Below, in pieces: positions 12,352 to 19,105 of a stretch of DNA of 23,110 bases. This stretch comes from a virus. Below the pieces are notes generated by a model, which saw only the letters and a program-made list of their open reading frames with translations, searched no databases and had not been told where the DNA came from. The translations under genes and the position numbers were made by a program. Position 1 is the stretch's first letter. Each line of letters opens with the position of its first letter. The stretch spans positions 1 to 23,110 of IMG/VR virus record IMGVR_UViG_3300029267_004588. One strand, 5' to 3'.

Positions 12352-12873
12352 ATGAAATTTATTAGAAAAAATTTTTATTTTATAATAGGTATTATATTAG
12401 GGTTAACTGGTTTTAAGATGATAGGATTATTATTAATTCTAATATCACTAAATAGATTAATGATGACGGCAGTAAAAATTCCTAAACTTGTATTTGATTA
12501 TTTCGAAGATAAAACTGAAGAACTTGTATTTGATTTTTTTGAAAATAAAACTAAAATTGATAGAATAAAAGCAGAAAAAAGTAATAGTATTAACATTTAT
12601 AGATTTATTTCTCTTTCACTTCTTCTTATTATTTGCAACATATTTAAATTTATTGGAATTATATTAATAATTATATGTATAATAAGCATAATATCATTAA
12701 CTGTGGAATGGTCTAATAATTTGATATTACTTAGAAAAAAATATGAATTTGAGTTACCTACTGATTGCGATTTAGAAGAAATAAGAAAAAAATGTGAGAT
12801 TAAAAAAATGTCTATTAATATTAATTCTGCAGATGAGGAATTTGCGGTAAAATATAAAAAGTTTTTTAAGTAA
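12352..12873 (+). CDS. Membrane protein, second gene of PspA operon
   Basis: This 173-residue protein is not recognised. A hydrophobic hairpin near 8-35 (FYFIIGIILGLTGF, MIGLLLILISL) is followed by a charged stretch with an internal repeat (KLVFDYFEDKTEELVFDFFE near 45-64), then a second hydrophobic hairpin near 84-118 and a charged C-terminal domain of about 50 residues. AAGAAAGGAG precedes the ATG. The order, hydrophobic hairpin, loop, hydrophobic hairpin, charged tail, is that of the upstream gene. It directly precedes the PspA homologue, so a membrane-bound partner or sensor for PspA is a reasonable guess. Confidence 0.75.
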   Translation: MKFIRKNFYFIIGIILGLTGFKMIGLLLILISLNRLMMTAVKIPKLVFDYFEDKTEELVFDFFENKTKIDRIKAEKSNSINIYRFISLSLLLIICNIFKFIGIILIIICIISIISLTVEWSNNLILLRKKYEFELPTDCDLEEIRKKCEIKKMSININSADEEFAVKYKKFFK

Positions 12874-12889
12874 AAAGAAAAGGATGATA

Positions 12890-13546
12890 ATGAAGATGGG
12901 CATAATAAAAAGAATGACTAATATTTTTAGAGCAAAAGCAAATAAAATAATGAACGAATTAGAAGATCCAATTGAACTTTTAGACCAAAAAATAATTGAT
13001 ATGGAAGATAATTTAAGAGATTCTGTTGTTTCTACAGCACAAGTTTTAGGAAATATTCACGAAATGAAAACTAAAATGGACGAAACAAAAAAGGAAATTG
13101 AAGATTTAGAAAATAAAATTACATTTGCTTTATCTAAAAATAATGAAGAATTAGCGAGAAAAGTTTTACAGAAAAAAATGGAACTAGATACAAAATATGA
13201 AAATTTAAAGAAAAATTATGAAGAAGCAAAAGAAAGAGGAGAAACATTAAAATCAAGTTTAGAAAAACTAGAAAAAGAATTAGAAAGAACTAAATCGTAT
13301 AGAGACGAAGCAAAGGCAAGAATGTACAATACTACAATTTCATCAGCAATTAATGAAATTATTTCTGATGTTAGTTCAAAAGTAAATAAAATTAATATCG
13401 ACGAAATAGAAAGAAAAATTCAAAAAAAAGAAGCATATTCAAAAGGTTTGGAAGAATTGAAAGGCAAATCCATTGATGAGGAATTCGAAGAATTAAATAA
13501 ACTTGATTTAAATTCTGAACTTGAAAAATATAAAAATAAACAATAA
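12890..13546 (+). CDS. pspA: PspA/IM30 family membrane-stress protein
   Basis: PspA proteins coat damaged inner membrane, limit proton leakage and can form scaffolds related to ESCRT-III. The product of about 218 residues begins MGIIKRMTNIFRAKANKIMN, the amphipathic membrane-binding helix of the family. It then has NELEDPIELLDQKIIDMEDN, the characteristic EDP..LLDQ..DM motif, followed by a long coiled coil to residue 150 and shorter helices to the end. Three ATGs compete: 12884 abuts the AAAAGG site, 12890 has 6-nt spacing and is preferred, and 12896 matches the family's usual MGI start. Two membrane-protein genes precede it. Phage PspA might counter membrane damage from phage proteins or rival phages; this is inference. 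Confidence 0.9.
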   Translation: MKMGIIKRMTNIFRAKANKIMNELEDPIELLDQKIIDMEDNLRDSVVSTAQVLGNIHEMKTKMDETKKEIEDLENKITFALSKNNEELARKVLQKKMELDTKYENLKKNYEEAKERGETLKSSLEKLEKELERTKSYRDEAKARMYNTTISSAINEIISDVSSKVNKINIDEIERKIQKKEAYSKGLEELKGKSIDEEFEELNKLDLNSELEKYKNKQ

Positions 13547-13549
13547 TAA

Positions 13550-13620
13550 AAGGCAAATGAAAATAAATGAAAAAGATGAAAATTAAAAAAGGGAAGTGAA
13601 AATAAATGAAAAATATGAAA
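13550..13620 (+). repeat. Duplicated 45-bp gene junction in PspA operon
   Basis: 13550-13594 repeats, with a few mismatches, the junction at 12301-12345 that joins the first and second genes (both begin AAGGCAAAT and include GAAAATTAA). A third partial copy (AAATAAATGAAAAATATGAAA core, 13600-13620) contains the start codon of the last gene. The junctions look like products of local duplication. Confidence 0.75.
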
Positions 13621-13812
13621 TTATTTATTGCTATAACTGTAATTTTGCTTTATCGCTTATATCATAAATACAAAGTTTTGGAAGAAAAAACTAATGATAT
13701 AATTTATAAGCATAATAAATTGGTTGATAAATATGAAAAAATATTTGATGTAGTTAAGATGCACGATATAGAAATTAAATACATTAGTAAAGAAATTAAA
13801 TACCTTAATTAA
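13606..13812 (+). CDS. Membrane-anchored coiled-coil protein, last gene of PspA operon
   Basis: This 68-residue protein has an N-terminal hydrophobic helix (LFIAITVILLYRLY) and then a heptad-like coiled coil to the end (LEEKTNDIIYKHNKLVDKYE, then IEIKYISKEIKYL). The purine-rich GGGAAGTGA precedes the ATG at 13606; an in-frame ATG at 13615 is an alternative. It ends about 65 bp before a bidirectional terminator. The single helix plus coiled coil resembles small partners of PspA such as PspB or PspC in outline only, with no sequence match claimed. Confidence 0.7.
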   Translation: MKNMKLFIAITVILLYRLYHKYKVLEEKTNDIIYKHNKLVDKYEKIFDVVKMHDIEIKYISKEIKYLN

Positions 13813-13875
13813 GAAGAAATTTAAAGAGATGTATAATATGCTGAAATGAAATTCGAAAAAAGACTACAAAAAAAT

Positions 13876-13903
13876 AAAAGATAGGATTTAAATTCTATCT
13901 TTT
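13876..13903. terminator. Bidirectional terminator between converging operons
   Basis: AAAAGATAG (13876-13884) pairs with CTATCTTTT (13895-13903), and the loop contains the palindrome ATTTAAAT, so the stem can extend to the centre. A run on the 5' side and T run on the 3' side allow function in both directions, for the rightward PspA operon and for the leftward genes ending at 13902. Confidence 0.75.
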
Positions 13904-14255
13904 ACATATTTATATAAATTCCATTATTGTTTATTTTGATTTTAATTTTACTGTTTTTTATACATCTTTTATTAATTACTTTCGAACTTATTTGAAAAAA
14001 ATTCACGGATAGACAATTCATAAAAGTTAAAATTTGAGAATTAGTTCTATAATTATTTGTTATTTGATTAACAGATAACGGATTAAATAAAAAACTCAGA
14101 AAATGTTTGAAATTTGATTTTAAATTAGCACCAAAATCTGAACTATTAACAAATTTTATAGAGTTAATAAAATTAGAAAATGGGACATAAGCATCCCATT
14201 TTTTTTGTGTGGAAGGGTCAAAAATTGTTAATTTTAAAAAATAAACTTCACACAT
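13902..14255 (-). CDS. Hypothetical late protein, paralogue of the upstream gene
   Basis: This 117-residue protein starts at an ATG with AAGGAGGGGTTTT upstream. Residues about 45-100 align with the neighbouring 14296-14724 product: FLSFLFNPL against FLSFLQLLF, then YRTNSQILTFMNCLSVNFFQ against YTTPTQMLTFMDYIAPEFDK. The N-terminus also shares an LTIFDP/LTLNVVDP pattern. This copy is more basic and Asn/Lys-rich, with a positively charged tail, and looks faster evolving. It is the last gene of the leftward late block, ending in the shared terminator. Function unknown; a structural or spike-associated role is possible from context. Confidence 0.72.
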   Translation of the reverse strand: MCEVYFLKLTIFDPSTQKKWDAYVPFSNFINSIKFVNSSDFGANLKSNFKHFLSFLFNPLSVNQITNNYRTNSQILTFMNCLSVNFFQISSKVINKRCIKNSKIKIKINNNGIYINM

Positions 14256-14295
14256 AAAACCCCTCCTTAATTTATAACTATTGTAATTTTATTTA

Positions 14296-14724
14296 TTATC
14301 CAATAAAATCCACATACATATTTTGTGCATTGTTTAAACCTAAAATTGAGCCAGTAGAATTGAATTGTTGTTCATATGAATAAATAGATTCTGCTGTTAA
14401 TTGAGCATATTTATCAAATTCAGGTGCAATATAGTCCATAAATGTTAACATTTGTGTTGGAGTAGTGTAAACTCCAGAAATTGCTGTTGCATCTCCCTCT
14501 GAAAATAATAATTGAAGGAATGAAAGGAAATTTGCTTGTTGAGTAGCAACCGCTGTGTTTTCATCCCCTAAAACATTTTTAAGAGAAGTATTTGCATAAG
14601 TAACTGCAGTATCAACAGAAGCAGTTGAAGGTGTAGCAGTCCAAGTTGTTGCTAAAATTGGGTCTACAACATTTAAAGTTATAGTTAAAACAGATGGTAT
14701 ATTTACTGTGCTAGAATATGCCAT
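14296..14724 (-). CDS. Hypothetical late protein, Ala/Thr-rich
   Basis: This 142-residue acidic protein has TTTAGGAGGTTTTTT before its ATG. It is rich in Ala, Thr, Ser and Gln, opens with a beta-like segment (SVLTITLNVVDPILATTW) and continues with predicted helices (NFLSFLQLLFSEGDAT, PTQMLTFMDYIAPEFDKYAQ). The composition is typical of secreted or virion proteins and differs from the Lys/Asn/Ile-rich replication proteins. It follows the probable spike gene, separated by a terminator, and has a diverged paralogue immediately downstream. No family recognised. Confidence 0.75.
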   Translation of the reverse strand: MAYSSTVNIPSVLTITLNVVDPILATTWTATPSTASVDTAVTYANTSLKNVLGDENTAVATQQANFLSFLQLLFSEGDATAISGVYTTPTQMLTFMDYIAPEFDKYAQLTAESIYSYEQQFNSTGSILGLNNAQNMYVDFIG

Positions 14725-14776
14725 AAAAAACCTCCTAAAGTTTATATTATTATTAATATTTTTAATAAAAAGTATT

Positions 14777-14806
14777 CTTGCTCAAAATTCAGCAATTAAG
14801 AGCAAG
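14777..14806 (-). terminator. Possible terminator at end of spike gene
   Basis: CTTGCTC (14777-14783) and GAGCAAG (14800-14806) form a 7-bp stem around a 16-nt loop, overlapping the spike stop codon. On the minus strand AATACTTTTTATT follows. The long loop makes it a moderate candidate. Confidence 0.45.
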
Positions 14807-16079
14807 TACAACATAATTTTCCTAAAAATTCAAAACAATTTGTTTGATTTAAAGTAAAAAGGGGATTTGTTCCTTGAAGTTCGTCCCAACCAGCATAAAT
14901 ACTTGTAGGATTTGTAGCAGAAATCCAACCGCTAGTAAATGTTTGATTTGTTATGCCATTATTTTGTTCAAAAATAGTAGTAGTTCCAGTAGTTGCTCCA
15001 AATTCTGTATAAACTCCAATAACACCTTTTCCAGCGGTATTTTGAAAAGTATTATTAGTAATAACAATAAATTCAAAAATAGAATTGTCAGGCGAACTAA
15101 ACAGAATCGGCATATTACCTTCCAAATTAGTTGAATTTCCAATTATAAATAATTTGAAATCATTTCCCTTGAATTCTTCAATACCTAGAAAATGTCTTAA
15201 AGTAAAAGTTCCAGCGAGTTGTGTGTTATTTTGCAAGAGTAAAGTTCCAGATAAATCCCAAGAAGGAACTGTTATATTGCTAATACTCACGAACCAACAA
15301 CGACTGTCTCCACTACCAGTTGTGAAAGTATTATTCGCTATTATATAATCATTTTTTATATTTTTAATAAAAATATATCTAAAAGAATTATTTAATTGAG
15401 GAGAAGCATAATAAAATTCACAATTTGTTACTTGAAGTCCAGCAGAATTTGAAGAAATTCCAAATTCATTAACTCCAATTTTGCAATTGTCAATATACAC
15501 ATCCGTTAATAGTGCATTTCCAATAACAATACAAGTCTCAATAGACAATGTTTGTTGATAAGTCATTCTAATTTCAAAATCTCTAAAAACAAAAGTTCCG
15601 CTTGATGGACTTACATTAAAAATATATGGAACTCCACTAACAGGAGGAGCGGTCATTTCAATAACAGTTCCTACTTGCCCTCTAATAGTTACAGGGGTAA
15701 ACATACTTAGAGATTGTGTGACAGTAAAAGTTTCATTAGCATTTAATAAAAGTTCATCACCAGCAGATGCCACAGCATAAGCAGAAGCAATTGTAGTGTA
15801 AGTTTGTCCAGTTCCAACTAAAATAGTATTTCCAGTTGGTTGTGGAATTTCTTTTATATTTGGAGCGGTTGGAAAAACTGTTCCAGTATTAGCAACTTTT
15901 TTATAAAGACTACAAGTGCTAATTTCTAAAACAGTATCACCAATATTTCCTATAGAGCAATCTAAAGTTTCGCTAGTTGCCAAGAAACTTGCTCCATCTT
16001 TACCATTTTTCCCATCTTTACCATTTCTACCAATACTAAAATTATTATTAGTAGTTTTTGCAATTATATTAGTATTCAT
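14796..16079 (-). CDS. Probable receptor-binding spike: collagen-like linker plus beta-helix
   Basis: This 427-residue protein has a short N-terminal segment, then five Gly-X-Y triplets (GRNGKDGKNGKDG, residues 17-29) able to form a collagen-like trimer. After that come about 350 residues with the Asn-, Thr- and Val-rich periodic strands of a right-handed parallel beta-helix: QTYTTIASAYAVASAGDELL resembles the start of pectate-lyase-like spikes, and NCKIG, NCEFY, NNTFT and NNTFQ are probable turn positions. The C-terminus ends in a Cys cluster (CCTCS). Beta-helix trimers of this type bind or cut host surface glycans. There is no ribosome binding site; the ATG lies 3 nt after the previous stop, suggesting reinitiation. 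A head fibre or decoration protein is an alternative to a tail spike. Confidence 0.72.
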   Translation of the reverse strand: MNTNIIAKTTNNNFSIGRNGKDGKNGKDGASFLATSETLDCSIGNIGDTVLEISTCSLYKKVANTGTVFPTAPNIKEIPQPTGNTILVGTGQTYTTIASAYAVASAGDELLLNANETFTVTQSLSMFTPVTIRGQVGTVIEMTAPPVSGVPYIFNVSPSSGTFVFRDFEIRMTYQQTLSIETCIVIGNALLTDVYIDNCKIGVNEFGISSNSAGLQVTNCEFYYASPQLNNSFRYIFIKNIKNDYIIANNTFTTGSGDSRCWFVSISNITVPSWDLSGTLLLQNNTQLAGTFTLRHFLGIEEFKGNDFKLFIIGNSTNLEGNMPILFSSPDNSIFEFIVITNNTFQNTAGKGVIGVYTEFGATTGTTTIFEQNNGITNQTFTSGWISATNPTSIYAGWDELQGTNPLFTLNQTNCFEFLGKLCCTCS

Positions 16080-16082
16080 ATA

Positions 16083-16631
16083 CTAAATGTTATTTATTTT
16101 AGTAACAGTAATAGAGGCATTTGGAACATTTGGAATAGCAGGTAAAGTGATTGGATTTTCTGATACATTAACAAAAGTTATTTGGTCACCAATTGCTAAA
16201 TTTAATAATGTTGCTGGAATAACAACTTCACCAGTTACTGGGTCAGCGGTTGTTATTGTTTGTGAATTAACAACACCATTAACAGCAATTGCAACTTTTA
16301 ATTCGCCTTGTTGTTCAACAGGAATTGTAATTTTTCCTTTTACATTTGCAGTATAAGAACCAGCACATTTTATAACAACAGCAGTAATTGCTTCAAGTTG
16401 ATTGTTGAAAGGTGGTAAAGTTTCAAAAACTTTAGGGCAAGATGGTTCTAACCCAATAAAAGCAGGTGCTGGATATACCAAATTACTAAATGTTATTGCA
16501 CCATTTACTGGTACAGTTAATTCTAAATTATTTTGTAAATTAATAGAAAATGGGCAACCGCCATCATTTTGTCCTTTATTTGCTAAAATTGTTATACCGT
16601 TAGGTGTTTGTTTAACTATAACTCTACTCAT
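16083..16631 (-). CDS. Hypothetical beta-rich late protein upstream of the spike
   Basis: This 182-residue protein has AAAAGGAGAGATAATTT before its ATG. It is rich in Val, Ile, Thr, Asn and Pro and predicted mostly beta: ITFSNLVYPAPAFIG, GSYTANVKGKITIPVEQQGE, LKVAIAVNGVVNSQTITTAD, GDQITFVNVSENPI. This fits a secreted, exposed or virion protein of jelly-roll or Ig-like kind. Near the N-terminus it shares the pattern ILANKGQNDGG with the 31-residue protein upstream (IIANNGSNCG). The spike gene starts 3 nt after its stop, so the two are translationally coupled and may form one assembly. No family is recognised. Confidence 0.75.
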   Translation of the reverse strand: MSRVIVKQTPNGITILANKGQNDGGCPFSINLQNNLELTVPVNGAITFSNLVYPAPAFIGLEPSCPKVFETLPPFNNQLEAITAVVIKCAGSYTANVKGKITIPVEQQGELKVAIAVNGVVNSQTITTADPVTGEVVIPATLLNLAIGDQITFVNVSENPITLPAIPNVPNASITVTKINNI

Positions 16632-16646
16632 AAATTATCTCTCCTT

Positions 16647-16742
16647 TTAGTTATTAGCAATTATTTTTAAATCATCACTTTTTATTATAATTTCTTTATT
16701 ACTACCGCAATTTGAACCGTTATTAGCAATTATTTTTGTCAT
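16647..16742 (-). CDS. 31-residue micro-protein with terminal repeat
   Basis: The ATG overlaps the upstream stop as ATGA, with GGAGG at the expected distance inside the upstream gene. The stop lies just before AAAAGGAG of the next gene. The peptide starts MTKIIANNGSNCGSNKEIII and ends DDLKIIANN, so KIIANN stands at both ends. This comes from a 19-bp DNA direct repeat. The N-terminal pattern resembles the starts of the next two proteins. It could be a small virion peptide or a detached anchoring tag. Spacing and coupling argue that it is translated. Confidence 0.6.
   Translation of the reverse strand: MTKIIANNGSNCGSNKEIIIKSDDLKIIANN
16650..16737. repeat. 19-bp direct repeat flanking micro-protein
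   Basis: GTTATTAGCAATTATTTTT occurs at 16650-16668 and again at 16719-16737, 69 bp apart, a multiple of three. It encodes the KIIANN motif at both ends of the 31-residue protein. Recombination between the copies would delete 69 bp in frame. Confidence 0.85.
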
Positions 16743-17236
16743 ATCAATTCTACCTCCTCTACCGATTCTTGTGTTGATGTATTCAAAGCGATTTCTAACT
16801 TTTTTTTAAGTTCTTCATTCTCTTTCTTTAATTCATCAATTTTTTTTAAAGCATCTTCTAAATTTGTTATACCCATTATTTCCACTAAAACTCCAGTAGG
16901 TTGCCCCAATTGTTTTGTATTGAAAAATTGTCCTCCAATTACATAACTTTCAGGATTAGACAAATTTAAATCAAATCCATTAACATTGTTATATCCAGTT
17001 GGCAATAGATTTTTTTCTTTATGAATCTTCAGAACTTCTTCAAAAATTTTATCATCTAAATTAGAAATAACTATTACATTGTAACCTTTTTCTAATTTTG
17101 CTTTCATTTCCTCTAAAACTTTTTCATTTAACATTACAGATTTTTCATCGTATTTAATTACAATTCCATTTTCTGCGACTATATAAAAGTTAGGTTTTTC
17201 AGGATTTACATTTGATAAATCTTTATAATTTCCCAT
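16739..17236 (-). CDS. Hypothetical protein with C-terminal coiled coil
   Basis: This 165-residue protein has TTTAGGAGGTGTAAAT before its ATG. The first 125 residues mix helix and strand with no recognised domain (NFYIVAENGIVIKYDEKSVM, NVIVISNLDDKIFEEVLKIH, ESYVIGGQFFNT, TGVLVEIMGI). Residues 128-152 form a clear coiled coil (LEDALKKIDELKKENEELKK), followed by an acidic tail. It precedes the micro-protein and the spike pair with a 4-bp stop-start overlap. An adaptor or assembly factor for the spike is possible by position only. Confidence 0.75.
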   Translation of the reverse strand: MGNYKDLSNVNPEKPNFYIVAENGIVIKYDEKSVMLNEKVLEEMKAKLEKGYNVIVISNLDDKIFEEVLKIHKEKNLLPTGYNNVNGFDLNLSNPESYVIGGQFFNTKQLGQPTGVLVEIMGITNLEDALKKIDELKKENEELKKKLEIALNTSTQESVEEVELI

Positions 17237-17247
17237 ATTTACACCTC

Positions 17248-17823
17248 CTAAATTATTTTATAAATTTCACTTCTTATTTCTTTTACTTCATCATAAATTA
17301 AGTGTAAATGTTCGTGGATTTTATGGTCAATTTCCCAATTCAAGTGACTTGTAGAATAATCATCAAGACATAAAATATTGTTAATTTTACATAACATTCT
17401 TTTTTGTTTCATAATACAGTCAATTAACCATTCAATTTTTTTAAATATAATTGGACAATTCATAAACTCTTGTTTTTTATCCAAAATACCTTTTATAGTT
17501 TGTTCAAACATTTTATTTGATAATTCAAAGAAATCTTTAATATCTTTTGGAGTAACTAATTTTTCATCTACATATTCTAAATCACAAACTAAGCAAACAT
17601 CATAATAATCAATAGTTTTTTTAGATAATTTATTCATAAATTTTAAGAAATCATATGAAATGTTTTCTGTTAATCTTGCTAAACCCCTAAAAAAACCTCT
17701 TCTAAATTCTAAATTACTTTTACTTCGCAAAAGATTAGGCAAATTAGAATAGAAATGAAAATTTAAATTTAAAATATTATATATTTTTTGTAATGAACTA
17801 ATTTGTTCCTTCGTCATTTCCAT
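17248..17823 (-). CDS. Hypothetical helical protein
   Basis: This 191-residue protein is almost entirely helical, with no recognised domain. It contains EQISSLQKIYNILNLNFHFY, FRRGFFRGLARLTENISYDF, and a C-terminal His-rich helix (WEIDHKIHEHLHLIYDEVKE). It also holds six Cys, including CLVCDLEY near 108-115. Its start lies inside the end of the preceding gene (26-bp overlap), with AAGGAAG 7 nt upstream, so translation is probably coupled. The His and Cys content could bind metal, but no motif is diagnostic. It belongs to the leftward late block. Confidence 0.75.
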   Translation of the reverse strand: MEMTKEQISSLQKIYNILNLNFHFYSNLPNLLRSKSNLEFRRGFFRGLARLTENISYDFLKFMNKLSKKTIDYYDVCLVCDLEYVDEKLVTPKDIKDFFELSNKMFEQTIKGILDKKQEFMNCPIIFKKIEWLIDCIMKQKRMLCKINNILCLDDYSTSHLNWEIDHKIHEHLHLIYDEVKEIRSEIYKII

Positions 17824-18169
17824 CTTCTGTCTTCCTTTCCGTTACTTCATATTTTTTTACAAAATATAATTCTAATTCTTTTTCGTTTTTAAATTCCTGT
17901 CGTCCTATTTTATCAAACAACTCTGAATATTTTTCTCCAAATTCGTATTTAAAAATCAATTCCATTGCCACGGATTGCTGAAATGTCCAATTAAATAATG
18001 TTATGTATTCATCAATTTGTGGGTTTTTTAAAACATTATCCGCTATGACATCTTTATTTTCTGTAAAAATTTTTTTAAAAGTAGGAACAAGTTCTTTCCA
18101 ATTATTTTGTAAATAATTAGCAAGATTATTTTTTATAAAATCGCCTATCATTTTATCTCCAAATGCCAT
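17798..18169 (-). CDS. Hypothetical helical protein
   Basis: This 123-residue protein has AAGAGGTAG upstream of the ATG, the ribosome binding site sharing bases with the end of the previous gene. It is predicted mainly helical: KMIGDFIKNNLANYLQNNWK, then FNWTFQQSVAMELIFKYEFG, and a charged C-terminus. No membrane segment or domain is recognised. It is tightly packed between the Pro/Gln-rich gene upstream (3-bp gap) and the next gene (26-bp overlap), so the three products are probably made in similar amounts. Confidence 0.73.
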   Translation of the reverse strand: MAFGDKMIGDFIKNNLANYLQNNWKELVPTFKKIFTENKDVIADNVLKNPQIDEYITLFNWTFQQSVAMELIFKYEFGEKYSELFDKIGRQEFKNEKELELYFVKKYEVTERKTEDGNDEGTN

Positions 18170-18172
18170 AAA

Positions 18173-18712
18173 CTACCTCTTGTTTCCTTTATTTTCATTA
18201 GGACTAGAATTAGATGTTAATTGAATTAACATTTCTTTTATGGAATTAATATCTTGCGATAAATTTTTAACTTCGCCCTCTAATTTTTTTACAGGTGCAA
18301 TAGGATTATTTTTATTTTTAACGAATTCTTGGAAATCTTTTTGTTGTTCAGCGAGTTTTTGGTTGTATAAATTAAAAATTTCTGTAATTTCTTTATGCCT
18401 CTCAATATAAATTGGGTCAGAATTCACAAACTCTTCCTCCAACTCCCTCTGTTTTTTTATTTCTTCTTCTGTAGGTTGCTGTGGTTGAGGGTGTTCTTTA
18501 ACCAATTCTGGATTATTAGGAATACCTAAATTATTTTTAGGTGTTCGTAAAGTTTGTATTATATCCCTTCCAGCAGTAGCAATTTCCGTCCAATTTATTG
18601 TTTGCCAAAAACTTGTTGGTTGTTGCTTAATAGGTTCAGGATTTGGTACATTTTCTTGAATTATATTTTCTTCTTGATTTTGTTTTTCTCTGTTTATTTT
18701 TGGTACTGGCAA
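18173..18712 (-). CDS. Pro/Gln-rich coiled-coil protein with TTG start
   Basis: This 179-residue protein starts at TTG with AGGGGG 8 nt upstream. Residues 1-90 are Pro, Gln, Asn and Glu-rich and probably unstructured (VPNPEPIKQQPTSFWQ, KEHPQPQQPTEEEIKK). Residues 95-165 are helical with coiled-coil pattern (EITEIFNLYNQKLAEQQKDF, KKLEGEVKNLSQDINSIKEM). It follows the terminator after the 96-residue gene. Flexible Pro-rich proteins with coiled coils can be scaffolds or linkers in virions. Nothing here identifies a family. Confidence 0.72.
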   Translation of the reverse strand: MPVPKINREKQNQEENIIQENVPNPEPIKQQPTSFWQTINWTEIATAGRDIIQTLRTPKNNLGIPNNPELVKEHPQPQQPTEEEIKKQRELEEEFVNSDPIYIERHKEITEIFNLYNQKLAEQQKDFQEFVKNKNNPIAPVKKLEGEVKNLSQDINSIKEMLIQLTSNSSPNENKGNKR

Positions 18713-18747
18713 TTTAAAACCCCCTAATTATTTTTAACTAAAAAAAT

Positions 18748-18780
18748 AAGTAGGTTAGGCAATAATTGCCGTGCCTACTT
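18748..18780 (-). terminator. Strong intrinsic terminator after the 96-residue gene
   Basis: AAGTAGG (18748-18754) pairs with CCTACTT (18774-18780), and inside it GGCAA pairs with TTGCC. On the minus strand ATTTTTTTAG follows. It separates the first gene of the late block from the rest and would make the 96-residue gene the most abundant message. Confidence 0.8.
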
Positions 18781-18814
18781 GATTATAAATATTTATATGG
18801 ATAATATAAATTAA

Positions 18815-19105
18815 TTAAACTAAATTTCCGTCTCCTTGGTTTATATTAACATCAAATGGTTTTCTCATACTATATCCTGTATTATATGCCATATCTTTTT
18901 GAGTTTGTGCATTTTGTGCGAATAGTGTTAATTCAGATTTTTTAGTTGTTAATTCAGCATTTTTAACTAATCCAACAACAGCACCACCGATTAATAAACC
19001 ACCTATTGTTAATATTGAAGCAACAGCAGTTTTAGATGCTCCATCTCCTCCATTTTGTACAACTAATACTTTACCATCTGGACTTACAGATTGTGTTTCC
19101 AACAT
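18815..19105 (-). CDS. Small single-pass membrane or virion protein
   Basis: This 96-residue protein has GGGAGGTTATCATT before its ATG. A Gly-rich hydrophobic helix lies near 26-46 (TAVASILTIGGLLIGGAVVG). The flanks are polar: a beta-like start (MLETQSVSPDGKVLVVQNGG) and a C-terminal DVNINQGDGNLV. The size, single helix, Gly/Ala-rich membrane segment and isolation by a strong terminator recall small coat or membrane-associated virion proteins, but no match is claimed. No clear -35 box is seen upstream; a TATAAT lies in the leader near 19170. An exported signalling or holin-like role cannot be excluded. Confidence 0.7.
   Translation of the reverse strand: MLETQSVSPDGKVLVVQNGGDGASKTAVASILTIGGLLIGGAVVGLVKNAELTTKKSELTLFAQNAQTQKDMAYNTGYSMRKPFDVNINQGDGNLV

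Noticed and set aside
14874-16650. Several long frames on the plus strand opposite the spike and the beta-rich protein.
   Set aside because: They are shadows of real leftward genes, lack ribosome binding sites and have no protein-like features.
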